The position numbers were made by a program, and so were the translations under genes. Shown here piece after piece: positions 49,401-60,754 of a DNA stretch of 64,000 bases. This DNA is from Symbiodinium kawagutii (lineage: Eukaryota; Sar; Dinophyceae; Suessiales; Symbiodiniaceae): the NCBI GenBank assembly GCA_009767595.1, contig VSDK01027962.1:259024-323023 (forward strand), in the 5' to 3' direction. Below the pieces are notes generated by a model. That model saw only the letters and a program-made list of their open reading frames with translations. It searched no databases and had not been told where the DNA came from. How positions within the stretch are numbered: the first letter of the stretch is position 1; each line of letters begins with the position of its first letter.

Positions 49401-52400
49401 AACATTAAAAACAATGCCAGCAACAACAAAAACAGCAACAACAAGTAACAGCAGCGACAACCGGAAACCTCAATAAACGTCACAAAGGGTCAGGCCAGCA
49501 ATGGCTCATCGATTTCATCCAGGCTCTGTGTTCGCCTACGGCTGCTCGAATGCTGTGATGTTTGTGCATCAGCTGGCGCGGCAAATGCCTGAACACTTTC
49601 GAGCCATAGTAGCTGCATGTGGTGGGAAGCCACACCAGGGAAGCTCGGCGGGGAATACCAAGTGGCACTGGTGAGGTGGTGAGCATGGTGAGGGTGGTGC
49701 CATCTTCGAAGTATAAACACACTAACACGGGGGGCGACTACTACCGACATGGTGATGCTCTCTTCCAAATAGATTTGGGATGATTTGGGCAATTCAATTT
49801 TCGTTTGGACCCACGAATGTAGAAGATTGTATATGAAGCACGGCATTAGCAACCAGGGCGAACACATGCAAACACTGCAAAATCGTACGGCATTGCAGGC
49901 CCGCCAGACGATATGCCAATTTATCATGGTCCGATTCCCCGACATGGCTATGGGTCAGAGCATGCACAAACACTTAGCGGAACTCTGAGGGCCACTGTCA
50001 GGAGACACAGAAGCTAGCTGTAGGTCACAATTAGGAACACTCAAATGTATTCCAAAGCCTATTTGGTGGTCCCCAAGCTGACTGACTACCTGAAACATCA
50101 GTCCAGCAGTTGGAATCTGTGAGCAAAATAGGCGATTTTGTAATGGTAACAGTGGCGGTGTGAAGCATGCCACCTATTCTTTGACGTGCCCATGTAGGAT
50201 TGCGGTGCTGCCTTGTCAAACATGACTGACGCAGGAAATGGGTTCTCTGTTCACCCTTAAGCTCCAATGTAAGACAACTTGGTTGCTCCACAAAGCCGAT
50301 ACCATTGAGTTTTGCACTGCCCCGGTCACCAGGATTCACCACAAATGTTCCCGTCAGTTTACCTCCAAATTGTTGTCACAACTGAGTCACGAGCGCTCTT
50401 TTTGTCATTGGCGCAGGAGGTTGACACGGCATTATGCTGCGGTTGTTGGTGCTGTTCCTCTCGCTGTGTTTGTTGCCGCTGTTGCTCTTGTTGCCGTTGT
50501 CGTTTTTCTTCTTTCTACGCTCTTGTTCATGTCTCTGTCATTGTTGTCCCTGTTGTTGCTGTTGCTATTAGTGCCGCTTCGCACGTTCTTCTTCTTGTGG
50601 TTGTTGCTGCCATGTTTGAGTCCAAGTTGGGATTGTTGTGACATTGCACACTGAGGATATGAGCGGAACTTCACCCGTGACTGGGAGAAGAGGGGGTGGC
50701 ATCACCGAAGGTTTTCAAAGTTGGGGACGCGATCATGACCTAGGCCACAAGTATATACTTGATCTCTCAAAAATTGTTTCTTAATACATGGATATTCATT
50801 TAAGCAGTCCTGACTGGTGACTTTGGTAGTTTGTACCTGGGCGATCACCAGTAGCCAAGGGGATTTTTCCCTTTTTCAGGGAAACGATCTCATTCTCCAA
50901 ATCATACATTCAACCACTAGACACCAATTTTTCACTATTACAGACCCAACTTTCCCAACAAAACACCCATTGAACACCCAACTTTCCTACAACTGTCCTA
51001 CCATTTTCTGGCAAAAACGCAGCCATGTTAAACATTTTGGCATTTTTTCAAGGAAATGATTAAATCCTGCAAATCCTTCACCAAAAAGCCTCCTTGACTT
51101 CCCCTACCGTCATACACTAAAGCATTTGACACCCACTTTTTCACCTATATCACCCACGAAACACCTAACTTTCCCAGCAAAACACCCACCAAACAGCCAA
51201 CTTTCCCAGCATTTTCCTACCATTTTCTACCACCAAAAGCGCCATGTCAACCATCTGAACCTCCCCCCGGGGCGCCCAGCCCAGGCGGTGGGCCACCGGT
51301 GTCCATGCTGCTCCTGCAGGGCCTGCATGATCACACCATTCCACGCCATCCACCGAGACGAAACGCACCGTGGTGGGATGGCCACTGGTCAGCGGTCGAT
51401 GGCGAGCGACCCGGGTCAAGGCTTTAACCAACCAACCAAACAATGGTGAAGCCTAGCTGTTAACAATAATGGTAAGCTAGGATTGACCAGCTAATAATTG
51501 GGGATAGTAAGTATCATTATGGTTTACTAATCCCAGTAGTTGTCAACCAACAACCAACAATAATGGTTAATCATAGGGGATAGTAAGTAACAGTACTGGG
51601 GGATGTTCCAACTAGCTATGGGTCAAGGCTTTAACCAAGTAATAATGGGGGATAACAGCCAACAAGTTTATGGGGAAAACAATGGTTCATGATAGGGGAA
51701 CCAGTGGGACTAAGGGTTTTGACGCACTGCCATGATGGCTACCCCTCAGGATGTGCGTGAACTAGTGGTGTTGAGGTGCAACCCATTGAAACCGGGCAAG
51801 TTTTGAGGTTGCAGTTAGGTCTCCATGGGTCTCCACGCGTCTTCAGGGGTCTCCATGTTGATTGTTTGATGTGAACAATTTGCATGTCATCAACGAGCTG
51901 TGGCCGAGTGAGAGGGGCGCCAACCCAGGCTATGTCTATGCCAGTGACGCCGCAGTGACAGAGGCCTACAAGGACTACAACGGATGTTCCAATGAGAATG
52001 CCAGAGTACAGGCTCAAGCCGTGGCAATGGGTTCGTCATCATGCCACTTTTATAAAGGAATACCCCGAGTGAGGAATTGAAAGTGGAAGGATACTCATGT
52101 TTCCTCTCGAGAATCTGTTTGAGCATTGAAAATAGGAATATTGAGTTCAATGATATCAAGTTGAATGACGTCCCTTTCATTGCTTCGCTTTTGTCACTAA
52201 AGCCGCCAGTTACTATCTTCCGTTCAATTACTGTTATTAGTTGGCTGCAAATTCTATACCCAAACAACACAACCATGGGGGTCCATAGCAAACGCACCAT
52301 CCTTCGCACCACCGCTGGCATTGCTGGCGAGGCGCTGCCACCGGAAGTTAGGAGCGAGTCAGTGGTGTGCACGGAGTACGGTTACGATGCCAGGCTGAAT

Positions 52401-53135
52401 TCTCTTCATCAATCATCATCAGTCATCATTCACCAAGCATCATCAAGCCAGTGATCAATTTATCATGATGAAGCATCATCAAGCATCATTGGTTATTACT
52501 GTTATTGTAAATTCTCAGCAATTATCAAGATTGTGAAGTGGGGCCTCGGCAAATTGTGTTTCCCAAAGCATGGTTGCAACTGCAGTCGACCGTAATTCTT
52601 GGAGCAAACAGAATTTCGTGGTGCACTGTTGGGACTTTTCGATGGAGTGCTTCTTCATGTAGGTGGTTCGAAGTTGTTTGGCTGATTTTCATTGATTTTC
52701 ATGTTCATGGGTCGTTTTTGCCAGTGGCAAAGCATGGGCAAACCCTTTTTTTACGCCCTGGCGAAAAAAAAACAATTAAAAGTTATATTTTAATTTTATT
52801 ATTAACCATATTAATATTATTAATTAACCATATTTTTAAATTATTAAAATCATTAAAGCGCCTTTGATTTACCTTACGACGTCAGGTGTCAGGTTGTCCC
52901 TGCTGAGGATTGCTTGGCCGGCAGCCAGGTGGTAGAGTGTACCTTCCCCGGAGGCCACGACTTGCTCTATGGATCTGGTGACATCCTACAGGGCCCCAGG
53001 CTGGCATGGCATTTCTTCTGCGGACATATGCCAGCTGCCATGCGTGAGGAATGGTCCTGCACCCTGTCGCAAGGAACTTGGCAGAAGTCGGGGCTGGGTG
53101 GTGCTTCAGACTTCACCACGAGTCATGGTTCATGA
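43404..53135 (+). CDS. Alpha/beta-hydrolase esterase, PHB-depolymerase/LpqC/feruloyl-esterase-like, ten exons
   Basis: Predicted carboxylic-ester hydrolase. Exons: 43404-43462 (NRTVLSYVPTAEHRKPMPL; may extend upstream to about 43317), 44444-44488 (VMVFHGWGGHALTYQ, the oxyanion-hole HG motif), 45496-45574 (AGFLAVYPEGLNDVW), 46846-46956 (37-codon insertion), 48306-48374 (YDDVGFIKQLLQHV), 49523-49642 (SVFAYGCSNAVMF, nucleophile Ser in G-C-S-N-A), 51285-51387 (LLLQGLHDHTIP, catalytic Asp), 51915-52030 (YKDYNGC), 52348-52388 (SVVCTEYGYD), 52929-53135 (VVECTFPGGHDLLYG, catalytic His; stop TGA). Order and spacing of HG, YP-x-GL, DDVGF, G-x-S-N, G-x-x-D-x-x-IP, NGC and GGH match the family. Every junction is phase-compatible; donors are GT, GC (46957, 52389) and GC or GA near 49640-49643. 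N-terminal exon and any signal peptide are not located. The usual G-x-S-x-G ends in Ala here. Confidence 0.8.
43803..43913 (+). mobile_element. Introner-like TIR element, copy c (diverged)
   Basis: Left CTTGGTAGTGATTTCATT, right TAGAAACCACCAACCAG. It lies in the first esterase intron. No exon is apparent at its right end. Confidence 0.5.
46733..46845 (+). mobile_element. Introner-like TIR element, copy d (esterase intron)
   Basis: Left CTGGTTGGTGGTTTCA, right TTGGAACCACCAGCCAG. Its right end is the acceptor of the 111-nt exon 46846-46956, whose two phases fit the flanking esterase exons. Confidence 0.7.
49150..49460. repeat. Imperfect (CAA/CAG)n tract
   Basis: About 300 bp built of AGCAGCAAC and ACAACATC-type triplets in an esterase intron, preceded by a short GA tract (about 49118-49132). 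The minus-strand poly-Leu/Val frames are artefacts. A sparser GTT/GCT mirror tract lies at 50440-50620. Confidence 0.85.
51615..51731 (+). mobile_element. MITE family 1, copy 3
   Basis: GCTATGGGTCAAGG ... GGTTTTGACGCACTGCC with the family core. Flanking ACTA/ATGA do not match well, so the duplication is eroded. It lies in an esterase intron. Confidence 0.65.
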
Positions 53136-53231
53136 TGTCCTTATCTTGTCATCCCACATCGTGATGAGTCCCAACTCTCAGCCATTTTGCGGGAACAGGC
53201 ACTGTAATTCAAAACCGGGTATGGAAAGAAG

Positions 53232-54048
53232 ATGAAAGAAGTAGCATGGCCATGCATGGCCTTGATTGCTGCCGTTAGTCTTCTCGTGTTTGTTCCGCCG
53301 AATGTCATCGGATATCATACGAATATCTTGCGCGCCTTAAGACGCCTTGAGTTGAACAAAACGATTAATATATATAGCAATAATGATAATAAATAATAAT
53401 AGTAATAATAATAGTAACAATAATTGATATTGTTAATATTACCACTTGCTTTTCTTGGAGTTTAGCTTCGCCAAGGATGTACTTTAAACGTCCCGGCGAA
53501 GTGAAGTTTGATCCATTTTGGGCCATGGATCTGACGACCACACCATGTTATACCAACGCGTGTGATACTCAAATTCATGCCTGGTTACCCCTGAGATATC
53601 TATAGATCTTTCCGTGCATGGCATGGCTGAAAGTTCGCTAGGACAGGCCAGCGGGAATTGGGGACCAATACATGGCCCTCAATTCCTGGATAATGAATGA
53701 TGAATCTGCTTTTCAGGGCTTTCTCTCTCCTCTTGGTTGGTTTGCAGGCAGTTGGTTAACATACCTGGTGTGGAGGGAGTCATCATCCTCATCGCCACTA
53801 CCACCCACCTTGAGGTTTGCACAGCAAGCCAAGGCCAAAGCCATGGTGACAATGCAAGGTTCTATGCCCTCTGTCTTCTCTCAGTGACCATTTTCCTGCT
53901 GGGTTTGTGGATGTCTTGCCATCCGCGATGCAGGGGCTACAGTTACAGTCCCGCTGGGCCGATTTCTGCCGAGCAGATGACACCAGTGGGCAGGGCCAAT
54001 GAGGAGTGGGTGGAGCATCGAGATCAATCCCTTCCAAGACAACTTTAG
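53232..54048 (+). CDS. Small (about 122 aa) multi-pass membrane protein, two exons, function unknown
   Basis: Exon 1 at 53232-53299 begins with ATG and encodes MKEVAWPCMALIAAVSLLVF, a hydrophobic segment like a signal anchor. Exon 2 at 53748-54048 follows a TTTGCAG acceptor and encodes a second hydrophobic stretch (VEGVIILIA), a polar loop, a third helix (FYALCLLSVTIFLLGLW) and a charged tail ending RDQSLPRQL before TAG. Joining needs a GA donor at 53300 (GAATGT), which restores frame exactly and makes a Pro codon across the junction. The 448-bp intron is AT-rich with AAT repeats. The ATG is only 97 bp after the esterase stop, consistent with tandem same-strand genes. No family recognised; exon 2 is better supported than exon 1. 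Confidence 0.5.
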
Positions 54049-54316
54049 CATCTACCAGTCCTTGGTAGCCTTAGGTTTTTTTTCCCTCTGCTGTTCAGTT
54101 TTCACGGCCGCCCAGTCAAGGGACTGGTGGCCCCAATGCGACCTCAAACTGGTTGTAAGAGGATGCACAGTTCGGCTTAAGCGACTGATGCGGCCGATGA
54201 AAAAAAAAGTGTTTTTCCATGTTCATACTTTTTTTTGGTATTCGTTGCCGGCCTTTCTGGTACCAGCAAGCGGATGAAGTCACATGATCTCGACATGTCA
54301 TTCCTGTATTCGCAAG

Positions 54317-54416
54317 GGATCTTGACACAGAGTTGGTCAAGGGCAAGGGAGAGTGCTACTACACAGTCCAAGCCATCAAGAAGAAAGCCGCTCAGAACTT
54401 GGAGGATTACTACTGA
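54317..54416 (+). CDS. Possible C-terminal exon, unknown
   Basis: Frame after a CGCAAG acceptor: DLDTELVKGKGECYYTVQAI, KKKAAQNLEDYY, then TGA at 54414. A second frame through the same bases is also open to 54483 and ends RFRDRVTCLEGG, with a coiled-coil look, so the reading is ambiguous; a frameshifted remnant is possible. No family recognised. Confidence 0.3.
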
Positions 54417-54489
54417 ACTTGCACAAGCCAAAGCGGACCAGAAGAGGTTCAGGGATAGAGTGACATGCTTGGAAGGTGGTTGAGGCTGG

Positions 54490-56832
54490 TGACGTGGTTC
54501 TGCCCACACTGTATCCGTTGACTGTCCGAGGTTCTTAAAAAGCGGGCGGAATTTGCAGAAGAGCCATTTGTTTTCATGGGTGCGTCAAAGCCCCCCCCTC
54601 CAATGTATCCTCCATTTTAGCGAAAGAAAAAGCTCCGTGAGTGGTGTGCAGGCAATATATTGTGCAGGACTGGAAAAAGAAGGCAGCACTTTTTTGGCGC
54701 TAGGTAATACAAGTTTGAACTATCTGCATTGCTGGAAGGTTGGCTTAATCTGCAGGAGTGGGCATGCACAGCATGGAATTTGCAGGAAATCACTTTCCTC
54801 CAATGTTAACTCTCAGCCATGTCCATTTGAGCAGAGCAGGGGTGACATTCACCCGAAAAAATTCAAGGAGTTGAAGCATTTTTTCGTAGAAATCGTTGCC
54901 AGCGATTTGTGAAGCGGCTTCCTTCCCACTACCTTGTCATTGCTTGGTTACATCCAACCATGACTTACTTGTAAGCGTGTCCAACCTCACATCTCGCTTG
55001 GTTGTGCCATTGGTCACTGGCAGCGCCGCAGGTGCTTCACAAGAGCGAGCTGCAGAAGGCTGGGGTGAAAAAGTTACCTAGTTTACCCAGGACATGTCTC
55101 AACAACGGTGTCCCAAACAACCAAGCAATTTACCATGCTTTGACCATGCTTAACCATGTCTAACCGTTGGAAGCCATTGATCATTTCTTCAGCATGATTG
55201 GCGATGGCTATCCAAATCAGCCCCTTTTCCCTGTTCCAAGTCCTCAAACCAGCATTTTGAACAGGAACGTAGCGGTAGAACAAACGTGTGGCTACATCCC
55301 GCAGATCGGCTGGGGCTGGATCAGTGTGCTGAGTTCTGACAATTGCTGGTGGATTTCTTGAACCACTAGATCCAATTATCAGCAATTTTTGCCCATGCTC
55401 ATCCGAAATGCAATCCAAATGGTGCAGCAAAATGTGGCTTGTCCTGGTTGTGTTCCATCACGAGCAAAGCACGGGCCACCACCATTCTCTTTGCCGCTAA
55501 GTGTGATCCTTGTGGCATCGCAGGTCGAGGAGAACAACTCCATCGAATTCTGCGAAGTTCCCTTGAGCGAAATCAAATTTGCCGACGTTGCTTGGATCCA
55601 CCGCTGCGCCGCTGCAATCACGACCATCTGAGATGGCTTAATCATGTCATCGGTTTGTCTAGGTCTAGGATGCCTTTGGTCAAGTTGTGATGCTGTTCGG
55701 TCTATACACTTATGACTGGCAGTAATCTGGCTATTTCAAGATCATCATGTTTATGTTCAACTATATTCGAGGATGGTGGCTTCTTCCGAATGGACCAGCA
55801 TATTTTCCAGATGGGCCGTAGTCTCCCAATCACCATTTTTGTTAACCACTCTTAACATCTATTAAGCACCGTCAGCCATCAGTTATGGAACCCATGGTTA
55901 TCTAATCGCCACCAACCAGTCATGCGATCAAAAGTGTGATTTTGAGTTTTGCCACGTGGGGTTGTAGCTGAATGCTTCAGCTCTCACTGGGTGGTTAGGA
56001 ATCCTGGAATGCACTAAAAGAGATCATCATCGTCATCACCATCATCATCACCCCGTCAATCATGCCCAACAAATCAATGAAGCAAGATAAATAGTGACAA
56101 TGATTGATTATGATAACAGACCTCCAGCAATCAATGATCAACAATCATCCTGATCACAATGAATCGGGGCCACCACTAGAGGAACCAATGGGATACCAAG
56201 CCCCCAACAACGCTGCAAGCAGCCGCTTGCTAACTTGGTGAAAGGCTGGTTAGCGGAAGGTTTAGTGATGCTTTAACAATGGCATCCAACAAGAGGCACT
56301 GAACCTATGACTTGCCCAGACACCTGACATTTGCTTGACTATTCACTATTGTTGGTTGTTGTTGACCAGTGATGGCTATGTTTGATATTATTTGCTGTGG
56401 TTTGTTGTTATTGTTGTTGTGGTTGTTATTGGTTGTTAACATTTGCTGACGATTGCTGCAGGCTACTGTTGACAATGGTTGGTATTGAAGATTTGTTGTT
56501 GCCACTCCCTCGAACCAAGCACCAACCAAAACTGAAGAACAAAAGCCACTCACACGGCTTTATTACAAAGTGTGAACGTCTTGCTTAAAGGACCCAGCAT
56601 CCCCAGAGCCGCAAACCCACTGGACGCTCCAGAGCCACCAGCTACCACCAACATACCCCAACAACCATTTATGGCGCGGAAAAGGATGAAATGATGATGA
56701 AATCAGCAGGAACAGGTGATGGAGTCACAGATGGCAGAATCACCTCATGCTTTCACCAAGTCGCTGAGGTGATGCGTGGTCATGAGTGCCTTGGCTGATC
56801 AAAGTTCTTGTGTTAGCAGCACCTCTTCCCAG
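54490..56832. other. No confident gene; ambiguous open stretches
   Basis: 54990-55080 (+), 55083-55430 (-) and 55379-55690 (all frames) are open with coding-like composition on both strands, but no family is recognised. 55740-56250 is AT-rich with dispersed ATCATC words. Confidence 0.4.
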
Positions 56833-59800
56833 GTCGCAGGGAGCTGTGGATGGAACTGGAACTGCCAGGTGTTGAAATCAGCATTTGCACAGGGGCAATG
56901 CCTCTATCAACCACCGCCGCTTCAGGGTCGTGTGGATCCAGGAGATCATAGGAGATCCTATAGACTTGGATTTGGCAGCCCCCCTGAGATAGCACACCGG
57001 TGTTGCTAAGCCTTTCTTGGCAGAAGTCATTGGAACCAGGAGGAAACAGCGAGATGGTGGTTAGTTGTTGGGGGTACCAGGTATGCCCCTCAGGTCTTTC
57101 AATGACTAGCAATAATCGCTATCGGTCATCATTAGCCATTCTCAATTGTGTGCCTCGCCATTTTTCTTGGAAATGCCGCCTCATGGTGGCCCCTCCTGGC
57201 CCATGGCTAGAGGGGCAATAGTTTTTGGCACGGTGGCACTGTGTACAAGAGATTTGCCTGCCTAGCGTTTTGTTGGCCCATGTCATCCCAAGGTGGCTGA
57301 GAGGGTGTTGACAGCTTACTTTATTGAATGAACTACTTTGATCATGATAAGCCATATCATTCCTTTTGTTGACCCACCCTGCCCCCAAAACTCAGTCGTG
57401 GCTTGTTTGGGTATACCAGTGGTGTACCTGCCCTCCACTCATGTCGGACACCAAGGCATGTCATGGAGGTGGAGGAGCATTTCGAGGATCAGTGGCTGGG
57501 ACGGTTCGTAGGAATGGGTGTTTCTCAAGCTGTTAGGAACCCCCCAGAATGGTTGGTTATGGTTGGTTTACTATTAGACATGGCTAGTATTGGATGATTT
57601 GACATCAGTGGAGTTCTTGGAAGATGGTTTTTTGGGGTCCCCTATGTTGAGAAACTCCCCCACAAAATGTGGAAATGGTGAACCAAAAAAAGACATCAGT
57701 GGAGTTTTTGGAAGATGGTTTTGGTACCCATAGATGGCTCCAATAGGTTTACTCCAGACTAGCCCCGCCTGCGACATCCTGTCACTGAAGCCCGGGATCA
57801 TCAGTACTTGTTGAACATATCCAGCTTTCCTGTGCAAAAATTGCGTGCTCAGTTTCCTCAAAAAGTCCCCGCCAAACAGGATGAAACATAGTCAGATTTG
57901 GCTCCAAGGCCCAGCAGTCAACCGAATGAGAATCATCATTTTTGGATATTTTTGGAAAGCTGGATTGAAACACCACTGGAAAGAATGCTCACACTTTCTG
58001 CATCAAGGCTTTCCATAATGGTCGATCGAAATGGCTCTTGTGAGTTACTGTAACTACTGTACTTCCTCGCCGGTGAGATTACAGACAAACACACGCACAC
58101 ACACACACCCATAGCTGGTTGGTGGTTTCATTTTTTCCGGAAACTATTAACAAATGGTTGGTTGACTTTTTCATGGGGGTGGTTCAACATGGTTCAACCA
58201 CCAACCAGGGCGTGTGATTTGTGTGTCGTTGGTCCCAGGTATTGCCACTACTGTGTATTCGAACTCTGCAGAGGCCCCTGGGGCATTTTCGTCGCCCTCT
58301 CTGTTGGATTCGCTGTAGGGTTACTGCTGGATGGGGCAAATTGGTGTCATGTGGCCATGGGTCAATATTAACCAACCAATAATGGGGGATAACAACCAAC
58401 AATCATAGGGAAAACAATGGTTAATGATGGGGGAACCAGGGGTACAGGGTTTTGACCCACTGTCATGTAGCTTTTTAGCGGCACATGCAAGTAGCAAATT
58501 GGCCCGTCTAGTCCAGACACTCGAAAGTGATCATGTAATCACCAGCTGGAATTTCTGTTGTAGCAATGAGCATGAGAATTGATTTCCACAGCGGTCAGAG
58601 TGTGACACTGGTAGCTAAGGGTACCAGCTAGAGTGAGAAAATTCAAAGTTTGATTCAATGATTTCACTGTGCTAGAAGAGCCAGGAACAGACAGGGTTTG
58701 GCTTTTTTCTACTCACCCTGAGCCTTGGGTCATGATTTCAACAAGTCGATCAAGCGCATCATCTTGCGGCGGTAGAATCGCCTGCAAGCAAATGGTATGT
58801 GAAGAAGATAGGATCGGCAAATCAGAATGGTGGTACGAGAGTGGTATGAACATTATTCGGTGTACGCAAATTGAATATAACCAAGTCAAATTGTTTTACA
58901 TATTGGCACATGTATCGAGACATATACTTATACAGAAATTAATGTACATTTAAGAATTACGGCATGCGCCCATATAACATGGAGAGATGTTGGTGATACT
59001 AACCAGTGGGATGCCCTAGCATAAATAAAAAACAAACAAACAAACAAACAAACAAACAAACAAACAAACAAACAAACAAACTTATAGAGTGAGTCAGCCA
59101 CTCACCCGAACCTGATACCAATTGGGTAGACACCCTGAGATCCTGACTGGAAGCAAAAAATGATCGGATTGGAGCATAAAGATGGCAGCATGAACTCAAC
59201 AAAAGAATAACAAATACCAAGAGTGCCCCTTGAGACTACTTGAGAGGCTTTCGGAATCCCAACACACGCGCGTGTAGGCAAAAGCTGTGAAAATGCAGAA
59301 AGCTGAGCCACATTTGGATACGAGCCAGGGGTTTTGCGACCAAAATTCCACTCATTTGCTCTAAAATCACTCACGTTATCTCACGTTACTCACGTTGCAT
59401 CGCTTTGCCTTCCAGAAATGCATTGCTTTGCGACCAAGACTCGGAAATCACATCACTTGGCCTGCCAAAAGTGTATCACTTTGCCTTCCTGACAGCCGCC
59501 ATGCGTTCTGCTGCCCGCAGGTGGCGACCTATTGGAGGCTCTGAAGCAGCCCCTTGGCGCAGTGGTGTTTAGAATCGCCATCCATGTTTTGTTGTTTTCC
59601 GTTGCCAATTCTTTTAAATGGGTTGACGGAAAAAGCATTTTTCCCAAGATAAGAATCAAAAAATGACATTAGGTATTTTTTGAAATGATTAATTCATCTT
59701 ATCAAGACTGCGTTTGTGAAACATAATTGCTTGTGTTGGTTTGATGGAGGAATGATATAGAATGATTCTATATGATGTGAACTCAACATTTGTATGGTAT

Positions 59801-60398
59801 TTGTTTTCCGGGCGCATTGGGTGTCAACATTTGTATGGTATTGCAGTTCCGCGACTTCCATAGTCAATGGCAAGGCCCCCGTGCCTCAAACAACATGCAA
59901 CTCTTGATATGAACCTGTCCATGTCAGAAAACCGCATGCAATAGGCTATTTCCATGTCAGAAATACTTGGCAATTCTGAGTGTTGTGATATGCATAGGCC
60001 AATCTGGTTTGTGATTTGATTGACGTTTTCTATTTTCCTCTCGTTATTATCAAAGGGTTGGTTGACTGTATGGCTGTGGGTCAAAACCCTGTACCCTTGG
60101 TTCCCCTATCATTAACCTTTGTTTTCCCTATTATTGTCCGTGAACTTATCCCCCATGAAATTGGTAAACTGCTTGACCCATAGCTATGTAGTTGGAAAAT
60201 CCCCTAGTATTGTTGCTCACTACCCCCAATTATTAACCATATTTAACCATTGACCCGCTAGGGGTGGTTCAGCCACCAAGCAGGATAGTCCCATGGGTCA
60301 AGTCCCCGCCCAGGAAGCCAATGGGTTTCGATGAGCGTCACGCGCAGTTTTTGATTCGCCAGGCATCGGCACCGGTCGTTTGGGGTCCAGGAATGCTG
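56833..60398 (+). CDS. Four-exon coding chain with Cys-rich segment and one transmembrane helix, unknown family
   Basis: Exons 56833-56929 (RRELWMELELPGVEISIC), 57456-57494 or -57507 (HVMEVEEHFEDQW), 58209-58319 (CDLCVVGPRYCHYCVFELC then GIFVALSVGFAV) and 60284-60398 (KPMGFDERHAQFLIRQASAP to GPGML). Junctions are phase-compatible: GT at 56930, GC at 57495, GT at 58320. The third exon has a C-x2-C...C-x2-C pattern, possibly zinc-binding, directly before a hydrophobic helix. Exons 3 and 4 each begin immediately after the right end of a CCACCAACCAG-type inverted-repeat element. Ends of the gene are not defined; the exon near 60.76 kb may belong to it. Confidence 0.5.
57516..57660. mobile_element. 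MITE family 3, copy, starting 8 bp after an exon
   Basis: GGGTGTTTCTCAAGCTG ... ATGGTTGGTTATGGTTGG ... GGGGTCCCCTATGTTGAGAA. It begins almost at the alternative donor of exon 57456-57507. Part of it (GACATCAGTGGAGTT and following) is repeated at 57693. Confidence 0.6.
58115..58208 (+). mobile_element. Introner-like TIR element, copy e
   Basis: Left CTGGTTGGTGGTTTCA, right TGGTTCAACCACCAACCAG. The exon with CDLCVVGPRYCHYC begins at the next base. A CA microsatellite abuts the left end. Confidence 0.75.
58353..58464 (+). mobile_element. MITE family 1, copy 4 (ATGT target duplication)
   Basis: GGCCATGGGTCAATATT ... TTTTGACCCACTGTC, flanked by ATGT on both sides (58349-58352, 58465-58468). It lies just inside the intron after the exon 58209-58319. 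Confidence 0.75.
59026..59081. repeat. (AAAC)n microsatellite
   Basis: About thirteen AAAC units in an intron of the 56.8-60.4 kb gene. Confidence 0.95.
60004..60283 (+). mobile_element. Introner-like TIR element, copy f, interrupted by a nested MITE
   Basis: Left arm CTGGTTTGTGATTTGATTG matches copy b's left arm, including the following GACGTTTT. The right arm ends GGTTCAGCCACCAAGCAG, and the exon 60284-60398 starts at the next base. An ATRT-flanked MITE occupies 60072-60185. Confidence 0.7.
60072..60185 (-). mobile_element. MITE family 1, copy 5, nested in introner-like copy f
   Basis: Reverse orientation: GGCTGTGGGTCAAAACC ... TTGACCCATAGCT, with ATGT after it and GTAT before it. It lies between the two arms of the element 60004-60283. 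Confidence 0.7.
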
Positions 60399-60754
60399 GT
60401 ACCATGTGGATCCATGTGGTGCCTATGAACCATTCAATAGTAGCCCTTAGGACCATGGGAAACCATAGGAAACCACCACTTTTCAGGGTATACATTTTTT
60501 TTTGGATGCTTTTGGGCAAGCCCGTTTGCCGATGGAAAGATGGCATGAGAACAAGCCGGTCATTCCACGGCAAATTCGAAACGGACTTCTTTTCCGAACC
60601 TGTTGGTTTTTGTTCATTAGGATCAACATGGGTCATGCAAAGCACACCATCTTTCGACTTGAACGTGCTTGTCATTGTTGGCAGACTTCACATCATGGCC
60701 TTGAGAGCCCTTGTTTTTCCTGTAGTTGTGCGGAAATTTCGTCCATTCAAGAGA

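Noticed and set aside
55083..55645. Two overlapping minus-strand ORFs as one frameshifted gene
   Set aside because: The plus strand is equally open and no motif links the two frames; strand and coding status cannot be decided.
58209..58270. DHHC palmitoyltransferase or RING finger from the CDLC...CHYC pattern
   Set aside because: No DHHC tetrad and the Cys/His spacing does not fit a RING; left as an unassigned Cys-rich segment.
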